Shown: positions 38,365-46,724 of the stretch, piece after piece
How positions within the stretch are numbered: position 1 is the stretch's first letter
Layout of the letters: each line of letters begins with the position of its first letter
Assembly: GCF_004116725.1 (NCBI RefSeq)
Contig: NZ_PDKG01000010.1
Coordinates: 18,803 to 82,802 of the forward strand
Length of the DNA stretch: 64,000 bases
DNA from: Arcobacter sp. CECT 8986
Lineage (GTDB): Bacteria > Campylobacterota > Campylobacteria > Campylobacterales > Arcobacteraceae
Direction: 5' to 3'
Position numbers and translations under genes: made by a program
Notes under the pieces: model-generated
Seen by the model: the letters and a program-made list of their open reading frames with translations, nothing else
Told to the model about the DNA's origin: nothing
Database searches by the model: none

Positions 38365-38817
38365 ATGCAAAAAACAAGTCTTAAAAGTTATGGAAAAAGA
38401 ACTGATAAAGTTATGAAGACTGTTGTAAGACTAGAAAGAGCAAGTCTTAAACTTCATAATATGACTGTAAATTATTTAGCAGATCATAACCTTACATTCA
38501 ATCAGTTTAAAGTTTTAGAAGTACTGTACCATAGAGGTGATTTAAATGTAAGTTCAATTACAAAACTTACAATGAGTACACCAGGTAATATTACAGTAGT
38601 AATTAGGAACTTAAAAAGAGATGGCTGGATTACTTCAGTTAAAGATCCTAATGATAGTAGAGCTTCTATTTTAACTATTACATCTAAAGGCAGAGATATA
38701 ATAAAAAGTGTGTTTCCTTCTCATGCCCAAAATCTTCATGATTCCCTTGAAATTTTAGATGATAATGAGTTAGATAAGTTATATGAGCTTCTAAATAAAG
38801 TGTATAAAGCAAATTAA
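38365..38817 (+). CDS. MarR-family transcriptional regulator
   Basis: A regulator of about 150 residues with the MarR winged-helix core: LTFNQFKVLEVLYHRG (about 48-63), the recognition helix region STPGNITVVIRNLKRDGWI (read as MSTPGNITVVIRNL) and the wing DPNDSRASILTITSKG. ATG at 38365 is preferred over ATG at 38362 because it leaves a better gap after AAAGGA. Its promoter spacer holds TACTAATTAGTA, and the same palindrome lies before the yceI gene 41 nt downstream. It probably represses both. Confidence 0.9.
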   Translation: MQKTSLKSYGKRTDKVMKTVVRLERASLKLHNMTVNYLADHNLTFNQFKVLEVLYHRGDLNVSSITKLTMSTPGNITVVIRNLKRDGWITSVKDPNDSRASILTITSKGRDIIKSVFPSHAQNLHDSLEILDDNELDKLYELLNKVYKAN

Positions 38818-38832
38818 AAATTTAAATAAAAA

Positions 38833-38846
38833 GTACTAATTAGTAC
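38833..38846. promoter_or_regulatory. MarR-type operator palindrome upstream of yceI
   Basis: GTACTAATTAGTAC, a perfect 14-bp palindrome. Its core is identical to the TACTAATTAGTA in the marR promoter about 500 bp upstream. It lies between the marR stop and the yceI ribosome-binding site. Confidence 0.7.
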
Positions 38847-38858
38847 AAAGGAAAAAAG

Positions 38859-39428
38859 ATGAAAAATTTAGTAAAATTAGGTTTAGTTTCAATAGTAGCA
38901 GCAGGTTCATTATTCGCTGGAACATATAATGTTGATGCATCACATTCAAATGTTGGTTTTAAAGTAAAACACTTAATGATTTCAAATGTTACAGGTAAAT
39001 TTGATAAATTCAGTGGTTCTTTTGAATATGATGAAAAAACAAAAACATTAAAAAGTTTAACTGGTAATGTAGATGTTGCATCTATTAACACTGAAAATGA
39101 AAAAAGAGATGGTCACTTAAAATCAAAAGATTTCTTTGATGCAGCGAACTTCCCTAAATTAACTTTCAAATTAAAAAAAGTTGAAGATGATAAAGCATAC
39201 GGTGTATTAACTATGAAAGGTGTTTCTAAAGATGTAGTTTTTGATTTTGAAAACAATGGAACTGTTAAAGATCCATGGGGAAATCAAAGAGTTGGTTTAG
39301 AATTAAGCGGAAAAATTAATAGAAAAGACTTTGGATTAAACTGGAATAAAGCACTAGAAGCTGGTGGTGTAATGGTTGGTGAAAACGTTAAATTAAATAT
39401 CGAATTAGAAGGTATTCAAGCTAAATAA
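38859..39428 (+). CDS. yceI: YceI-family periplasmic polyisoprenoid-binding protein
   Basis: A 189-residue exported lipocalin-like protein. The signal peptide ends at LFAG-TYNVD (about 21). The mature part has the YceI pattern: DASHSNVGFKVKHLMISNVTGKF (read as SHSNVGFKVKHL, about 27-38), SINTENEKRDGHLKSKDFF and FPKLTFK. It binds isoprenoid-like lipids in homologues, including a base-inducible E. coli protein. CAAAGGA gives a strong start. A probable MarR operator precedes it. It is a paralogue of the shorter protein at 17892. Confidence 0.92.
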   Translation: MKNLVKLGLVSIVAAGSLFAGTYNVDASHSNVGFKVKHLMISNVTGKFDKFSGSFEYDEKTKTLKSLTGNVDVASINTENEKRDGHLKSKDFFDAANFPKLTFKLKKVEDDKAYGVLTMKGVSKDVVFDFENNGTVKDPWGNQRVGLELSGKINRKDFGLNWNKALEAGGVMVGENVKLNIELEGIQAK

Positions 39429-39467
39429 TTAAAGGGGTACTTCCCCTTTATATTTAGGAGTAAAGCC

Positions 39468-40229
39468 ATGATTCCATCTTTATTTATATCACACGGTGGC
39501 CCTAATACAATTTTACACGATAACACAACAAAAAAAAGTCTAAAAAATATAACAAACGTTTTAAAAAATCCAAAATATATAGTTATTGTTTCTGCACACT
39601 GGTCAACTAGAAGTTTAGAGATAATAAGCCCTAATGCAAATAAAATAATGTATGATTTCTATGGCTTTGAAAAAGAGTTATATGAATACAAATATAAAAT
39701 AAAAAGTGATTTAAAATATACAAATAAAGTATTAGATAAATTACAAAGTTTTGATGTTAGATTAAGTAACAAAGATAGCTTTGACCACGGAGTATGGACA
39801 GTTTTAGCAATGATGTATAAAAAACTTGATATACCTGTAATAAATATTAGTTTACCACTTGGTTATAGTGCTGAAAAACTATTTTTATTAGGACAAAGTC
39901 TAAAAAGTTTAAGAGATGAAGCTCTTCTAATATTTAGTGGTTCAATAACTCATAATTTATATGATTTATACCCAAGTTTAGATGCTCCTGTTAAAAAGTA
40001 TGCATATACTTTTAATGAAAAAATAAAACAAATTTTAAAAACAGGTGACAAAGAGCAGTTATTGAATTATGAAAATATAGAGTACTTTAAGCAAAACCAC
40101 CCTACTAAAGAGCATTTTCTTCCATTGCTAATTGCTTTAGGTACTTCAAAAAGCTATAAAGCTAAAAGTTTTAATAGTGAGATTGTTTATTCTAATTTAT
40201 CAATGGAAAGCTACATTTTCGAAGATTAA
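39468..40229 (+). CDS. DODA/LigB-type extradiol ring-cleavage dioxygenase family protein
   Basis: A 253-residue protein of the class III extradiol dioxygenase superfamily, similar to E. coli YgiD. It has SLFISHGGPN near the N-terminus (first metal histidine), VSAHWSTR (about 43-50), DHGVWTVLAMMY (about 106-117) and FSGSITHNL (about 158-166), which supply the expected histidines for a single Fe(II) or Zn(II). The natural substrate is not known. The last 28 codons or so are duplicated at 42111, at the far side of the accessory island. Confidence 0.85.
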   Translation: MIPSLFISHGGPNTILHDNTTKKSLKNITNVLKNPKYIVIVSAHWSTRSLEIISPNANKIMYDFYGFEKELYEYKYKIKSDLKYTNKVLDKLQSFDVRLSNKDSFDHGVWTVLAMMYKKLDIPVINISLPLGYSAEKLFLLGQSLKSLRDEALLIFSGSITHNLYDLYPSLDAPVKKYAYTFNEKIKQILKTGDKEQLLNYENIEYFKQNHPTKEHFLPLLIALGTSKSYKAKSFNSEIVYSNLSMESYIFED

Positions 40230-40263
40230 CAGACAAAAAAAAAGAGTGTTATAAAGCACTCTT
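40178..40263 (+). repeat. Left 86-bp direct repeat of the accessory island
   Basis: Starts TGAGATTG inside the 3' end of the dioxygenase gene and runs through its stop and the following hairpin to CACTCTT. It matches 42111-42195 except for one substitution (GAGTGTT against GAGTGCT) and one A fewer in the A-run of the right copy. It is interpreted as an attachment-site-like duplication. Confidence 0.85.
40243..40262 (+). terminator. Terminator hairpin after the dioxygenase gene (repeat copy)
   Basis: AGAGTG / CACTCT stem with a T-G pair extending it and a short T-run. It is the degraded copy of the ffs terminator at 42175-42194. Confidence 0.6.
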
Positions 40264-40324
40264 TAGAATCTTATATAATTTTTATAAGTACTTATAGAAA
40301 TATTTCTTTTAGTGCACCAAAAAA

Positions 40325-40766
40325 TTAATTTATTTGCCATACAGCTTCAATTATTTTCATTTTAGTTGATTCACTTAATTCATCTTCATTAATAATTGAT
40401 ACTAGAATTTCCAGTAATAATTTATCATTTATTTTACCTTCAGCGAGCCAAACTACAATTTCTTCCATATGATACATAAATCTTTTTATACAATAATCAT
40501 ATCCATTAATTTCTAAAAAATATGCCCTAGTACTAAACTAGAACGTTTATTTCCATCATTAAATGGATGAAATTTATTTACAGCAATTATTAAATGTTTT
40601 AATTTTTCTTCAATTGTAGGATAATATAAATCATGTTGAATATGTTCTAAGGCACTTTCAAGTAAATGAATTTCTCTGTTTCCACACAAGCCACCACTTT
40701 TTTTATAATCCAATCATGTACTTCAATAGCATGCTTTATATTAAAATAAAATATTGTTGAACTCAT
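40325..40766 (-). pseudogene. doc: Death-on-curing (Doc/Fic) toxin with two frameshifts
   Basis: Three frames together encode a Doc-type Fic protein of about 147 residues. It begins MSSTIFYFNIKHAIEVHDWIIKK, shifts into SGGLCGNREIHLLESALEHIQ and the intact Fic motif HPFNDGNKRSSL, then shifts again into AYFLEINGYDY and a tail ending IIEAVWQIN. Each break needs one added base: an eighth A in the run at 40701-40707 and a fourth G in the GGG near 40525. Doc toxins modify elongation factor Tu. The start lies 1 nt after the RhuM-like stop. Sequencing error in homopolymers is possible. Confidence 0.8.
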
Positions 40767-40767
40767 T

Positions 40768-41784
40768 TTATCTATCTTTTAGTCGTTTTAAAATAGCTAG
40801 TGTTTCTGGGTCTGAAAGTCTTTCTTCTAATGTTTTACTTTTTTCTCCTAAGAATTTATCAAAATCCACTTTAGGAACAGATTCTACGTAATTTTCAAGT
40901 TTTTCATGTAATGCATCTCTGAAACATAAATCCCGACTTGCCATTTTAGCTCTAGCATCATTAATATGTGGAGTAAGATATGGATTTTTAGCTGCTTTAT
41001 CAAAAAGGTGATTTAATTCATCTGTAGATAATTTTCTTCCTAAATCTTCAAATTTTTCTTTCATTTCAGTAGCAATTCCATGTTCAAAAGAGGCAATAGC
41101 ATTAAGAACTTCTGCATACATAGTGTCTCTTACACTATCTTTATCTTTTAAAGATAATATTTTTTTATATTCCTTTGCATTTTCTAGAAAAATAATTTGA
41201 TATATTTTATTTGTATAAGTTGCATATTTCCATTTACTATTTGAATCTAAATATAAATCTAATGCATCAGTGAATTCTTTTCTATAACTAAATTCTTTAT
41301 ATGCTGAAGGTAGATATGATTCATCTCTTTGATTAATGAATTTTGTATGTCCACCTGATTTTTCAGCCATAACATCCAATACAATATCTAATATTTTATT
41401 TCTTATTTCTTTTGCTCTTTTACTCTCCGTAACTAACATTGCTAAGTTTAATACAGTACGAAAGGTAAATAACCCTAAAGAAGGACTTTGTGATATGTCA
41501 CCGACACCAATGTCGGAGAGATAATTCTTAAAACTTTTAAGTTCTAAACCTTTAAGAACTTTATATCCATTTTTAGTTAGTTCTTCATTATGATTTTCTA
41601 AGTATCTTTCAATAGTACGAACATTTACATCTAATATTTCTGCTACTTTAACTTTACTAAAAATAGCTTCATTCTTCCAATATAATCCACCTAAATTTAG
41701 GTTTTCTTCTATTTTTTCAATGGCATAACCGTTATTTAAAATATTTTGTCTATTAGTAGTTGATGAAGTTAAATCTTTTTTCAT
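40768..41784 (-). CDS. RhuM-like DNA-binding protein, possible antitoxin partner of Doc
   Basis: A 338-residue protein. A helix-turn-helix-like segment, FSKVKVAEILDVNVRTIERYL (core VKVAEILDVNVRTIERYL, about 44-61), is followed by FRTVLNLAMLVTESKRAKEIRNKILD (about 108-133), which resembles RhuM/Bro-N proteins, and a long helical C-terminus. It is not a Phd antitoxin. It directly precedes the Doc frame (ATG 1 nt after its stop), the position normally taken by the antitoxin. It lies in the repeat-bounded island and could be a mobile-element regulator instead. Confidence 0.6.
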   Translation of the reverse strand: MKKDLTSSTTNRQNILNNGYAIEKIEENLNLGGLYWKNEAIFSKVKVAEILDVNVRTIERYLENHNEELTKNGYKVLKGLELKSFKNYLSDIGVGDISQSPSLGLFTFRTVLNLAMLVTESKRAKEIRNKILDIVLDVMAEKSGGHTKFINQRDESYLPSAYKEFSYRKEFTDALDLYLDSNSKWKYATYTNKIYQIIFLENAKEYKKILSLKDKDSVRDTMYAEVLNAIASFEHGIATEMKEKFEDLGRKLSTDELNHLFDKAAKNPYLTPHINDARAKMASRDLCFRDALHEKLENYVESVPKVDFDKFLGEKSKTLEERLSDPETLAILKRLKDR

Positions 41785-42110
41785 ATTTTCTCTTTTATTT
41801 TATTAAAAAAACTTTTCTAGATTATACCTTTAAGTAGTTTAGATGAATACTTTTTTAATATTATATAATGATAATAATTTATTTTTCAAATTTTAGCTAT
41901 TGTTCACCGATTAATTCAAAGTTGTTCTTTTCCCTTTTGTCAGATTGACTTGGACTTGCAAATTTAAATTTTCATAGTTTTTTCCAGTAAGTTTAACAAT
42001 AATCCATCTACTTAAGTTATTTAGGCTTGAGATTTTTAAGTTTTATATCTACTAAAGTTTTAGAAATTTTTTCATATCATTACATCAATGGTACATTGGA
42101 TAAAATTAAT
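41785..42110. other. Island end with a decayed coding remnant
   Basis: No intact gene is visible in these 326 bases. On the minus strand two short frames look like the end of a lost gene: SRWIIVKLTGKNYENLN from about 42012, then, after a +1 shift, FASPSQSDKREKNNFELIGEQ (about 20 residues) ending at TAG 41897-41899. The composition changes from the AT-rich RhuM promoter (41785-41880) to more mixed sequence. The remnant's family is not recognised. Confidence 0.4.
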
Positions 42111-42195
42111 TGAGATTGTTTATTCTAATTTATCAATGGAAAGCTACATTTTCGAAGATTAACAGACAAAAAAAAGAGTGCTATAAAGCACTCTT
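42111..42195 (+). repeat. Right 85-bp direct repeat of the accessory island
   Basis: A second copy of the dioxygenase 3' end, stop codon and terminator hairpin, joined directly to the 3' end of the SRP RNA gene. It probably marks the original junction between the dioxygenase gene and ffs before the island entered. Confidence 0.85.
42175..42194 (-). terminator. Intrinsic terminator of the SRP RNA gene
   Basis: On the minus strand AGAGTGC / GCACTCT forms a 7-bp stem with a 6-nt loop, followed by eight Ts. The hairpin's first arm overlaps the 3' end of the SRP RNA. Confidence 0.85.
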
Positions 42196-42293
42196 CTCCA
42201 GATACCCAAACACACCACTAAGTAAGGTGCCTTGCTGTGTTCCCACCCTGGGGCGTTGTCTTAAATAATGATTGCAAGGGTCTAAAGAAGAGC
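42190..42293 (-). ncRNA. ffs: Bacterial small SRP RNA (4.5S RNA)
   Basis: Read on the minus strand, this ~104-nt RNA folds into a single long hairpin. The ends pair as CTCTTCT / AGAAGAG and ACCC / GGGT. The apical part contains the conserved Ffh-binding elements: CAGGGTGGGAACACAGCAAGG, i.e. a CAGG strand, a GGAA tetraloop and an AGCA strand. The exact ends are inferred from base pairing. It works with Ffh and FtsY to target membrane proteins. Confidence 0.88.
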
Positions 42294-42438
42294 ACTCAAA
42301 ATACTAAAAAATATTTTCAGTGCTTCACTTTAGAACGGATATTATAACTAAAAAAACTTAAAACAACTTTTAAGTAAAAAGTATAGTTTAAGATTTTTTG
42401 GATATAACTCTATTCTTATTTTATCAAAAGAGTATGAA
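42294..42438 (-). promoter_or_regulatory. Promoter and 5' leader of ffs; short spacer to the DMT gene
   Basis: On the minus strand a consensus TATAAT (42346-42341) lies about 48 nt before the RNA body. GCACT-x-AAAATA (42325-42314) can pair with TATTTT-x-AGTGC (42303-42293), giving a precursor hairpin at the 5' end. No clear -35 is seen, and nothing else was recognised in the spacer. Confidence 0.5.
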
Positions 42439-43356
42439 TTGAATAATAAATATAATTTACTTGGAATTTTTTCACTAATTTTTGCAATGTTTATTTGGGG
42501 AAGTTCTTTTATAGGACTTAAAATTGCCCTAGAATCATATAATCCATTTACAATTATTTTTATAAGAATGGTTTTTGCTTCTTTATGTTTTACATTTTTT
42601 ATAAAAGAGTTTTTAAAATACGATTTTACAAAAAAAGATTTTTTTTATATTCTATTATTATCACTATTTGAACCTTGTTTATATTTTATTTTTGAAGTAA
42701 ATGCTTTACAGTTAACTACTGCTTCACAAGCTGGAATGATTACTTCTTTAATGCCTTTAGTAACATCAATAGCAGCTGTATTTGTTTTGAAAGAGTTAGT
42801 ATCAAAACAGTTTATCTTTGGTTCATTTCTTGCTGTTTTTGGTTCTATTTGGCTAAGTTTAGAAGCAACTTCATCTTTAAGTGCTCCAAATCCTATTTTA
42901 GGTAATTTCTTAGAGTTTTTAGCTATGACTTGTGCAGCTGGATATACAATAGTTGCAAAACACTTAACTTATAAATTTTCTGCACTTTTTATAACTGCTG
43001 CTCAAGCTTTTGTAGGAGCAATATTTTTTCTACCTTTTTCATCATATGAGTTTGCTACAAGTGAGTTTGTATTTAATTTAGAAGGGTTTTTATGGATTAT
43101 GTATTTAGGTGTTGTGGTTACTTTAGGAGGTTATGGTTTATATAACTTTGCTTTGACAAAAATCACAGCTTCAAAAGTATCTATTTATATTAATTTAATA
43201 CCTGTATTTACACTTATTTTAGCCTTTTTGATACTAAAAGAGAAACTATCTTTTAGTGAAATTTTTGCATCATTTGTAATTTTATTTGGTGTATTTATAT
43301 CTCAAATAAAAATCGTAATACCAAAAAAGATATATAATTTTTTTAATAAAGCATAA
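42439..43356 (+). CDS. EamA/DMT-family transporter
   Basis: A 305-residue membrane protein with ten helices in two EamA repeats. The first repeat starts FAMFIWGSSFIGLKIAL (core FIWGSSFIG, about 15-23); the second includes AAGYTIVAKHLTYKF near 173. It likely exports metabolites or amino acids; the substrate is not predictable. The start codon is TTG at 42439, with only a weak ribosome-binding site (AAAAGAG). Its stop overlaps the next ATG by one base. Confidence 0.8.
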   Translation: MNNKYNLLGIFSLIFAMFIWGSSFIGLKIALESYNPFTIIFIRMVFASLCFTFFIKEFLKYDFTKKDFFYILLLSLFEPCLYFIFEVNALQLTTASQAGMITSLMPLVTSIAAVFVLKELVSKQFIFGSFLAVFGSIWLSLEATSSLSAPNPILGNFLEFLAMTCAAGYTIVAKHLTYKFSALFITAAQAFVGAIFFLPFSSYEFATSEFVFNLEGFLWIMYLGVVVTLGGYGLYNFALTKITASKVSIYINLIPVFTLILAFLILKEKLSFSEIFASFVILFGVFISQIKIVIPKKIYNFFNKA

Positions 43357-43775
43357 TGGTTTATATAACTCTTTTTTTTATTAGTTTAATCTCTGCAACC
43401 CTATTTCCTTTAGGAAGTGAGGCTTTGCTTATTTATAACATAAATGAAGGATACAACCTATATGCGCTTTTATTTTTTGCAACTTTTGGAAATGTCCTTG
43501 GTTCTATTATTAATTATATTTTAGGATTAAAAGGTGAGCAGTTTTTACAAAATAGAAAAATATTAGATGAAAAAAAACTCTATAAATATAAGAATTTTTT
43601 TCAAAAGTATGGATTTTATTCTCTGTTTTTAGCATGGGCTCCAGTTATTGGTGACCCTATAACTTTAATTGCAGGTGTTTTAAAATATGATTTTAAAAAG
43701 TTTGTTTTGATTGTATCTATCTCAAAATTTTTAAGATATCTTTTTTTGTGTATAGCAACTTTATATTTAGTATAA
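43356..43775 (+). CDS. YqaA/VTT-domain (DedA-like) membrane protein
   Basis: A 139-residue protein with four hydrophobic segments that matches the YqaA branch of the VTT (SNARE-associated) superfamily. Key elements are LFPLGSEALLIYN (about 17-29), FATFGNVLGSIINYILG (about 41-57) and the re-entrant-loop motif LAWAPVIGDPITLIAGVLK (about 92-110). Relatives are lipid scramblases or flippases and proton-linked transporters. It overlaps the DMT gene by one base and the convergent kinase gene by 9 nt. Confidence 0.8.
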   Translation: MVYITLFFISLISATLFPLGSEALLIYNINEGYNLYALLFFATFGNVLGSIINYILGLKGEQFLQNRKILDEKKLYKYKNFFQKYGFYSLFLAWAPVIGDPITLIAGVLKYDFKKFVLIVSISKFLRYLFLCIATLYLV

Positions 43776-45665
43776 AGGAAGCTTGATTATGAAGTTTGCT
43801 CCATAATACTCTTTTTGTTTTATTTCAAAACTACAGTTTTCTACTATTAGTTTTCCTTTCATATGTTTTTCAATTATTTCTCTACTCATATAAAGCCCTA
43901 TTCCAGTACCATTTTCAGCCTCTTTTGTAGTAAAATATGCATCAAAGATTTTATTTATAATCTCATTATCTATTCCACCAGCATTGTCTTTTATTGAGAT
44001 AATTAATTCTTCTTCTTTTTTATATGTTTTTATAAAAATAAGTTTATTTTCTATATCTTCTTTTATCATCAATTGGTCTCTTGCATTATTCAAGATATTT
44101 ATAAGTACTTGAATTAGTTCATTTTCAAGTTGAAATAGTTCAACATTTTCTATTTGTTTTATTATTTCAATATTTTTAGACCTAAATTGTGCTGAGATTA
44201 GATTTATACTTTTTTCTAAAATATCAGCTGTTGTGAAAGCAGTCTTATTTTTATTTGGTTTAAAAAAGTTTTTAAAATCATCAATTGTAGTTGATAGATG
44301 AACAGTCGCATCTGTAATTGTTTTTATATCATCATCAAGGTCTTTATCATTTAGTATTCCAAACTCTTTTTGAATTTTTATACCAGATGCAGCTGTTGAG
44401 ATAAGTGATAGTGGTTGTCTCCATTGGTGAGCAATATTTCCTATCATTTCTCCCATAGTCGCCATTTTTGATTGTTGTGTTAAAAGGCTATCTTTTTTTC
44501 TATTTTTATCAACTTCTTCATAAATAATCTCTTTATATTTTATAAATCTTTTTTTGATTTGATTTGATAAATAGCAAGATATAAGTAATAAAACTAATGT
44601 TGTAGAGATACATATAAACAAAATATTTATTATGTACTCTTTTTTCATTTTATCAGCTTCAATTTTCTTTTGTTTTATTATATTTTCTAATTTGTCTTTA
44701 TAAAACCCCATACCAATTGCCCAATGCCATTGAGGAATATTTTTAATAAATGAAGTTTTATCTCTTTTTTTATCAGTAATTAGGCTCTCACTATAAGATA
44801 AAAAGCCTTCATTTTTATTTTTTGCAATATCAACTACTTTTTCTATAATATCATTATTTAAAAGTTCAGATTTTTTATTTATTTTTTCTAGTGCTTTGTG
44901 TCCTAAGATATCTTTTTTATAATTTATTATAAATAGATATTTGTCATTTATTTTATTGATTTTATTTACATATTTTAAAATATCTTTTTTTATACCATTT
45001 TCAAAATCGTGTAGATACTCCCCTGTTCCTATTGATATATTCAATGGAGCAAAATATTTATAAAAAGATATTTTTTTATGAACTCTATCTTGTTCTTTTG
45101 AAGGTTTACTCCAATAATAAGTGTCAAAAGATTCTGTTTTATTTTTGATTGTATCTACAATTTTTTTTACAAAAAAGTGCTCTTTTTTATCTTTTAAGTT
45201 TAAATAGTTTTTATTTTCAAGCTCTATATTTGTTGGATAAAGTAGATTATTACCTTTTATATCATGTATAAAGTAATAACCTCTTCCATCATTAAATCTG
45301 ATATTTCTAAGTGCATCTTTTATCATCTTTAAAATTGTTTTTTTATCTTTGTTTTTATTTTGTAGATAAATATTATACGAAATATCATATGCTTCATTTA
45401 CCCTATTTTTTAGCTCTTTCTTTAATTTCTCTTCACTTTTGTTTTTTTGATACATTATGTATTGATAAAATTTTTCTACTTCTAATTTAATCTCTTCTTT
45501 ACTTTGTTGAGTAAAAGTATATTCTATTTTTTTTATCTCTTTTTTATAGTAAGTTTGATTATTTAATAATAGTACATATGTAATTAACATTGATAAGAAA
45601 ATTATAAATAAAATGGGTGCATATTTTATAATTTGTAATATTGTTTTTTCGCTTCTTTTTAACAT
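43767..45665 (-). CDS. Sensor histidine kinase with double Cache periplasmic domain
   Basis: A 632-residue membrane kinase: helix 1 (about 13-32), a ~310-residue periplasmic region with two Cache repeats (GRGYYFIHDIKGNN near 125 and GFLSYSESL near 290), helix 2 (about 345-368) and a kinase core. The phosphoacceptor is in IGNIAHQWRQPLSLIS (about 411), followed by N-box LINILNNARDQL, DNAGGIDNEI and GTGIGLYMSREI. No response regulator is adjacent. Cache domains usually bind small organic acids or amines. Confidence 0.88.
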   Translation of the reverse strand: MLKRSEKTILQIIKYAPILFIIFLSMLITYVLLLNNQTYYKKEIKKIEYTFTQQSKEEIKLEVEKFYQYIMYQKNKSEEKLKKELKNRVNEAYDISYNIYLQNKNKDKKTILKMIKDALRNIRFNDGRGYYFIHDIKGNNLLYPTNIELENKNYLNLKDKKEHFFVKKIVDTIKNKTESFDTYYWSKPSKEQDRVHKKISFYKYFAPLNISIGTGEYLHDFENGIKKDILKYVNKINKINDKYLFIINYKKDILGHKALEKINKKSELLNNDIIEKVVDIAKNKNEGFLSYSESLITDKKRDKTSFIKNIPQWHWAIGMGFYKDKLENIIKQKKIEADKMKKEYIINILFICISTTLVLLLISCYLSNQIKKRFIKYKEIIYEEVDKNRKKDSLLTQQSKMATMGEMIGNIAHQWRQPLSLISTAASGIKIQKEFGILNDKDLDDDIKTITDATVHLSTTIDDFKNFFKPNKNKTAFTTADILEKSINLISAQFRSKNIEIIKQIENVELFQLENELIQVLINILNNARDQLMIKEDIENKLIFIKTYKKEEELIISIKDNAGGIDNEIINKIFDAYFTTKEAENGTGIGLYMSREIIEKHMKGKLIVENCSFEIKQKEYYGANFIIKLPLY

Positions 45666-45697
45666 AGGTAATATTATATATAATTATCTTTAAAGTT

Positions 45698-46603
45698 TCA
45701 CATAAAAAAGTGATTTTTTAATGAGTTATTTTTTGAATATAACTTAAAAATAATATTTTTGAAACAAAATTCTAAATAGTTAGCATGTAGCCATAGTCTG
45801 TAACTTCCTGTCACTTCTTCTCTTTTTTTATCTTCAAGTGTTTTATTTAAATAATTTTCTGCACTTTCATCATCAACTCCATAAATTGGGTCACCTAAAA
45901 TTCTGTGACCTATTGAATATAGATGTACTCTTATTTGGTGTTGTCTTCCTGTATGTGGAATTGCCTCAATTAGAGTTAAATTCTTTTTTTCATTGTATGA
46001 AATAGGTTTTACTATTGTTAAAGACTCTTTTCCTTCATCCTTTGAAGTTTTCATTCTTACTCCAATATTTTTACCCTCTTTTGTAATTTTCTTATCAATT
46101 TTTATCTCTTCAGTGATTTTTCCTTCAACTATTGCTAAATATGATTTTTTATATTTTTTTTCTAAAAACATATTTTTTAATTCAATTTCACTTTTTTTAT
46201 TTTTACCTACAATTATTAGTCCTGATGTTTCTGCATCAATTCTGTGAGCAAGATTTGCATCTTCACCAAAATGGTATCTTATCTCATCTAATAATGAATA
46301 TTTTGTATTTTTTGAAATTGGATGAACCATAAGATTTGAAGGTTTATCAAAAAGGGCAAAATCTTTAAATTCAACAAGTGGTTTAAGACCTCGTGTATGC
46401 CCCTCAAATTGCGCAATATATATACAGTTACCTCTAATTAAATCGCTATGATTATAAGGAACTTGATTTTCATCAAAAATTCTATTTTTAGATAAGTACT
46501 TTTGCGATAATTTGGGGCTTAAAGCTAAATCTTGTAATAAAAATAGTTGTATTTTTTTGCCACTAACAGCATCATATTTCTTTAAAATAAAAGGCACAGA
46601 CAT
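45698..46603 (-). CDS. RluA-family pseudouridine synthase
   Basis: A 301-residue RNA-modifying enzyme. It has an N-terminal S4-like segment, FDKPSNLMVHP (about 103-113), and the catalytic block HRIDAETSGLII (about 145-156) with the nucleophilic aspartate. IPHTGRQHQIRVHLYSIGHRILGDPIYG is recognisable as TGRQHQIRVH and GDPIYG. The exact rRNA or tRNA target cannot be assigned; RluA, RluC and RluD share these motifs. Confidence 0.88.
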   Translation of the reverse strand: MSVPFILKKYDAVSGKKIQLFLLQDLALSPKLSQKYLSKNRIFDENQVPYNHSDLIRGNCIYIAQFEGHTRGLKPLVEFKDFALFDKPSNLMVHPISKNTKYSLLDEIRYHFGEDANLAHRIDAETSGLIIVGKNKKSEIELKNMFLEKKYKKSYLAIVEGKITEEIKIDKKITKEGKNIGVRMKTSKDEGKESLTIVKPISYNEKKNLTLIEAIPHTGRQHQIRVHLYSIGHRILGDPIYGVDDESAENYLNKTLEDKKREEVTGSYRLWLHANYLEFCFKNIIFKLYSKNNSLKNHFFM

Positions 46604-46724
46604 TTCCTAAAAATTAAGTTTAAATTAACCAAATTTTAATAAAAAATTTTGGCTAAGTTAGTTAATATATCATACAAAAAAAAGCAATAAAAATTCATAA
46701 AAAAAGAAAATAAGGGACTATTAA

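Noticed and set aside
40178..42195. Insertion sequence or composite transposon
   Set aside because: No transposase and no terminal inverted repeats; the 85-bp direct repeats are much longer than IS target duplications.
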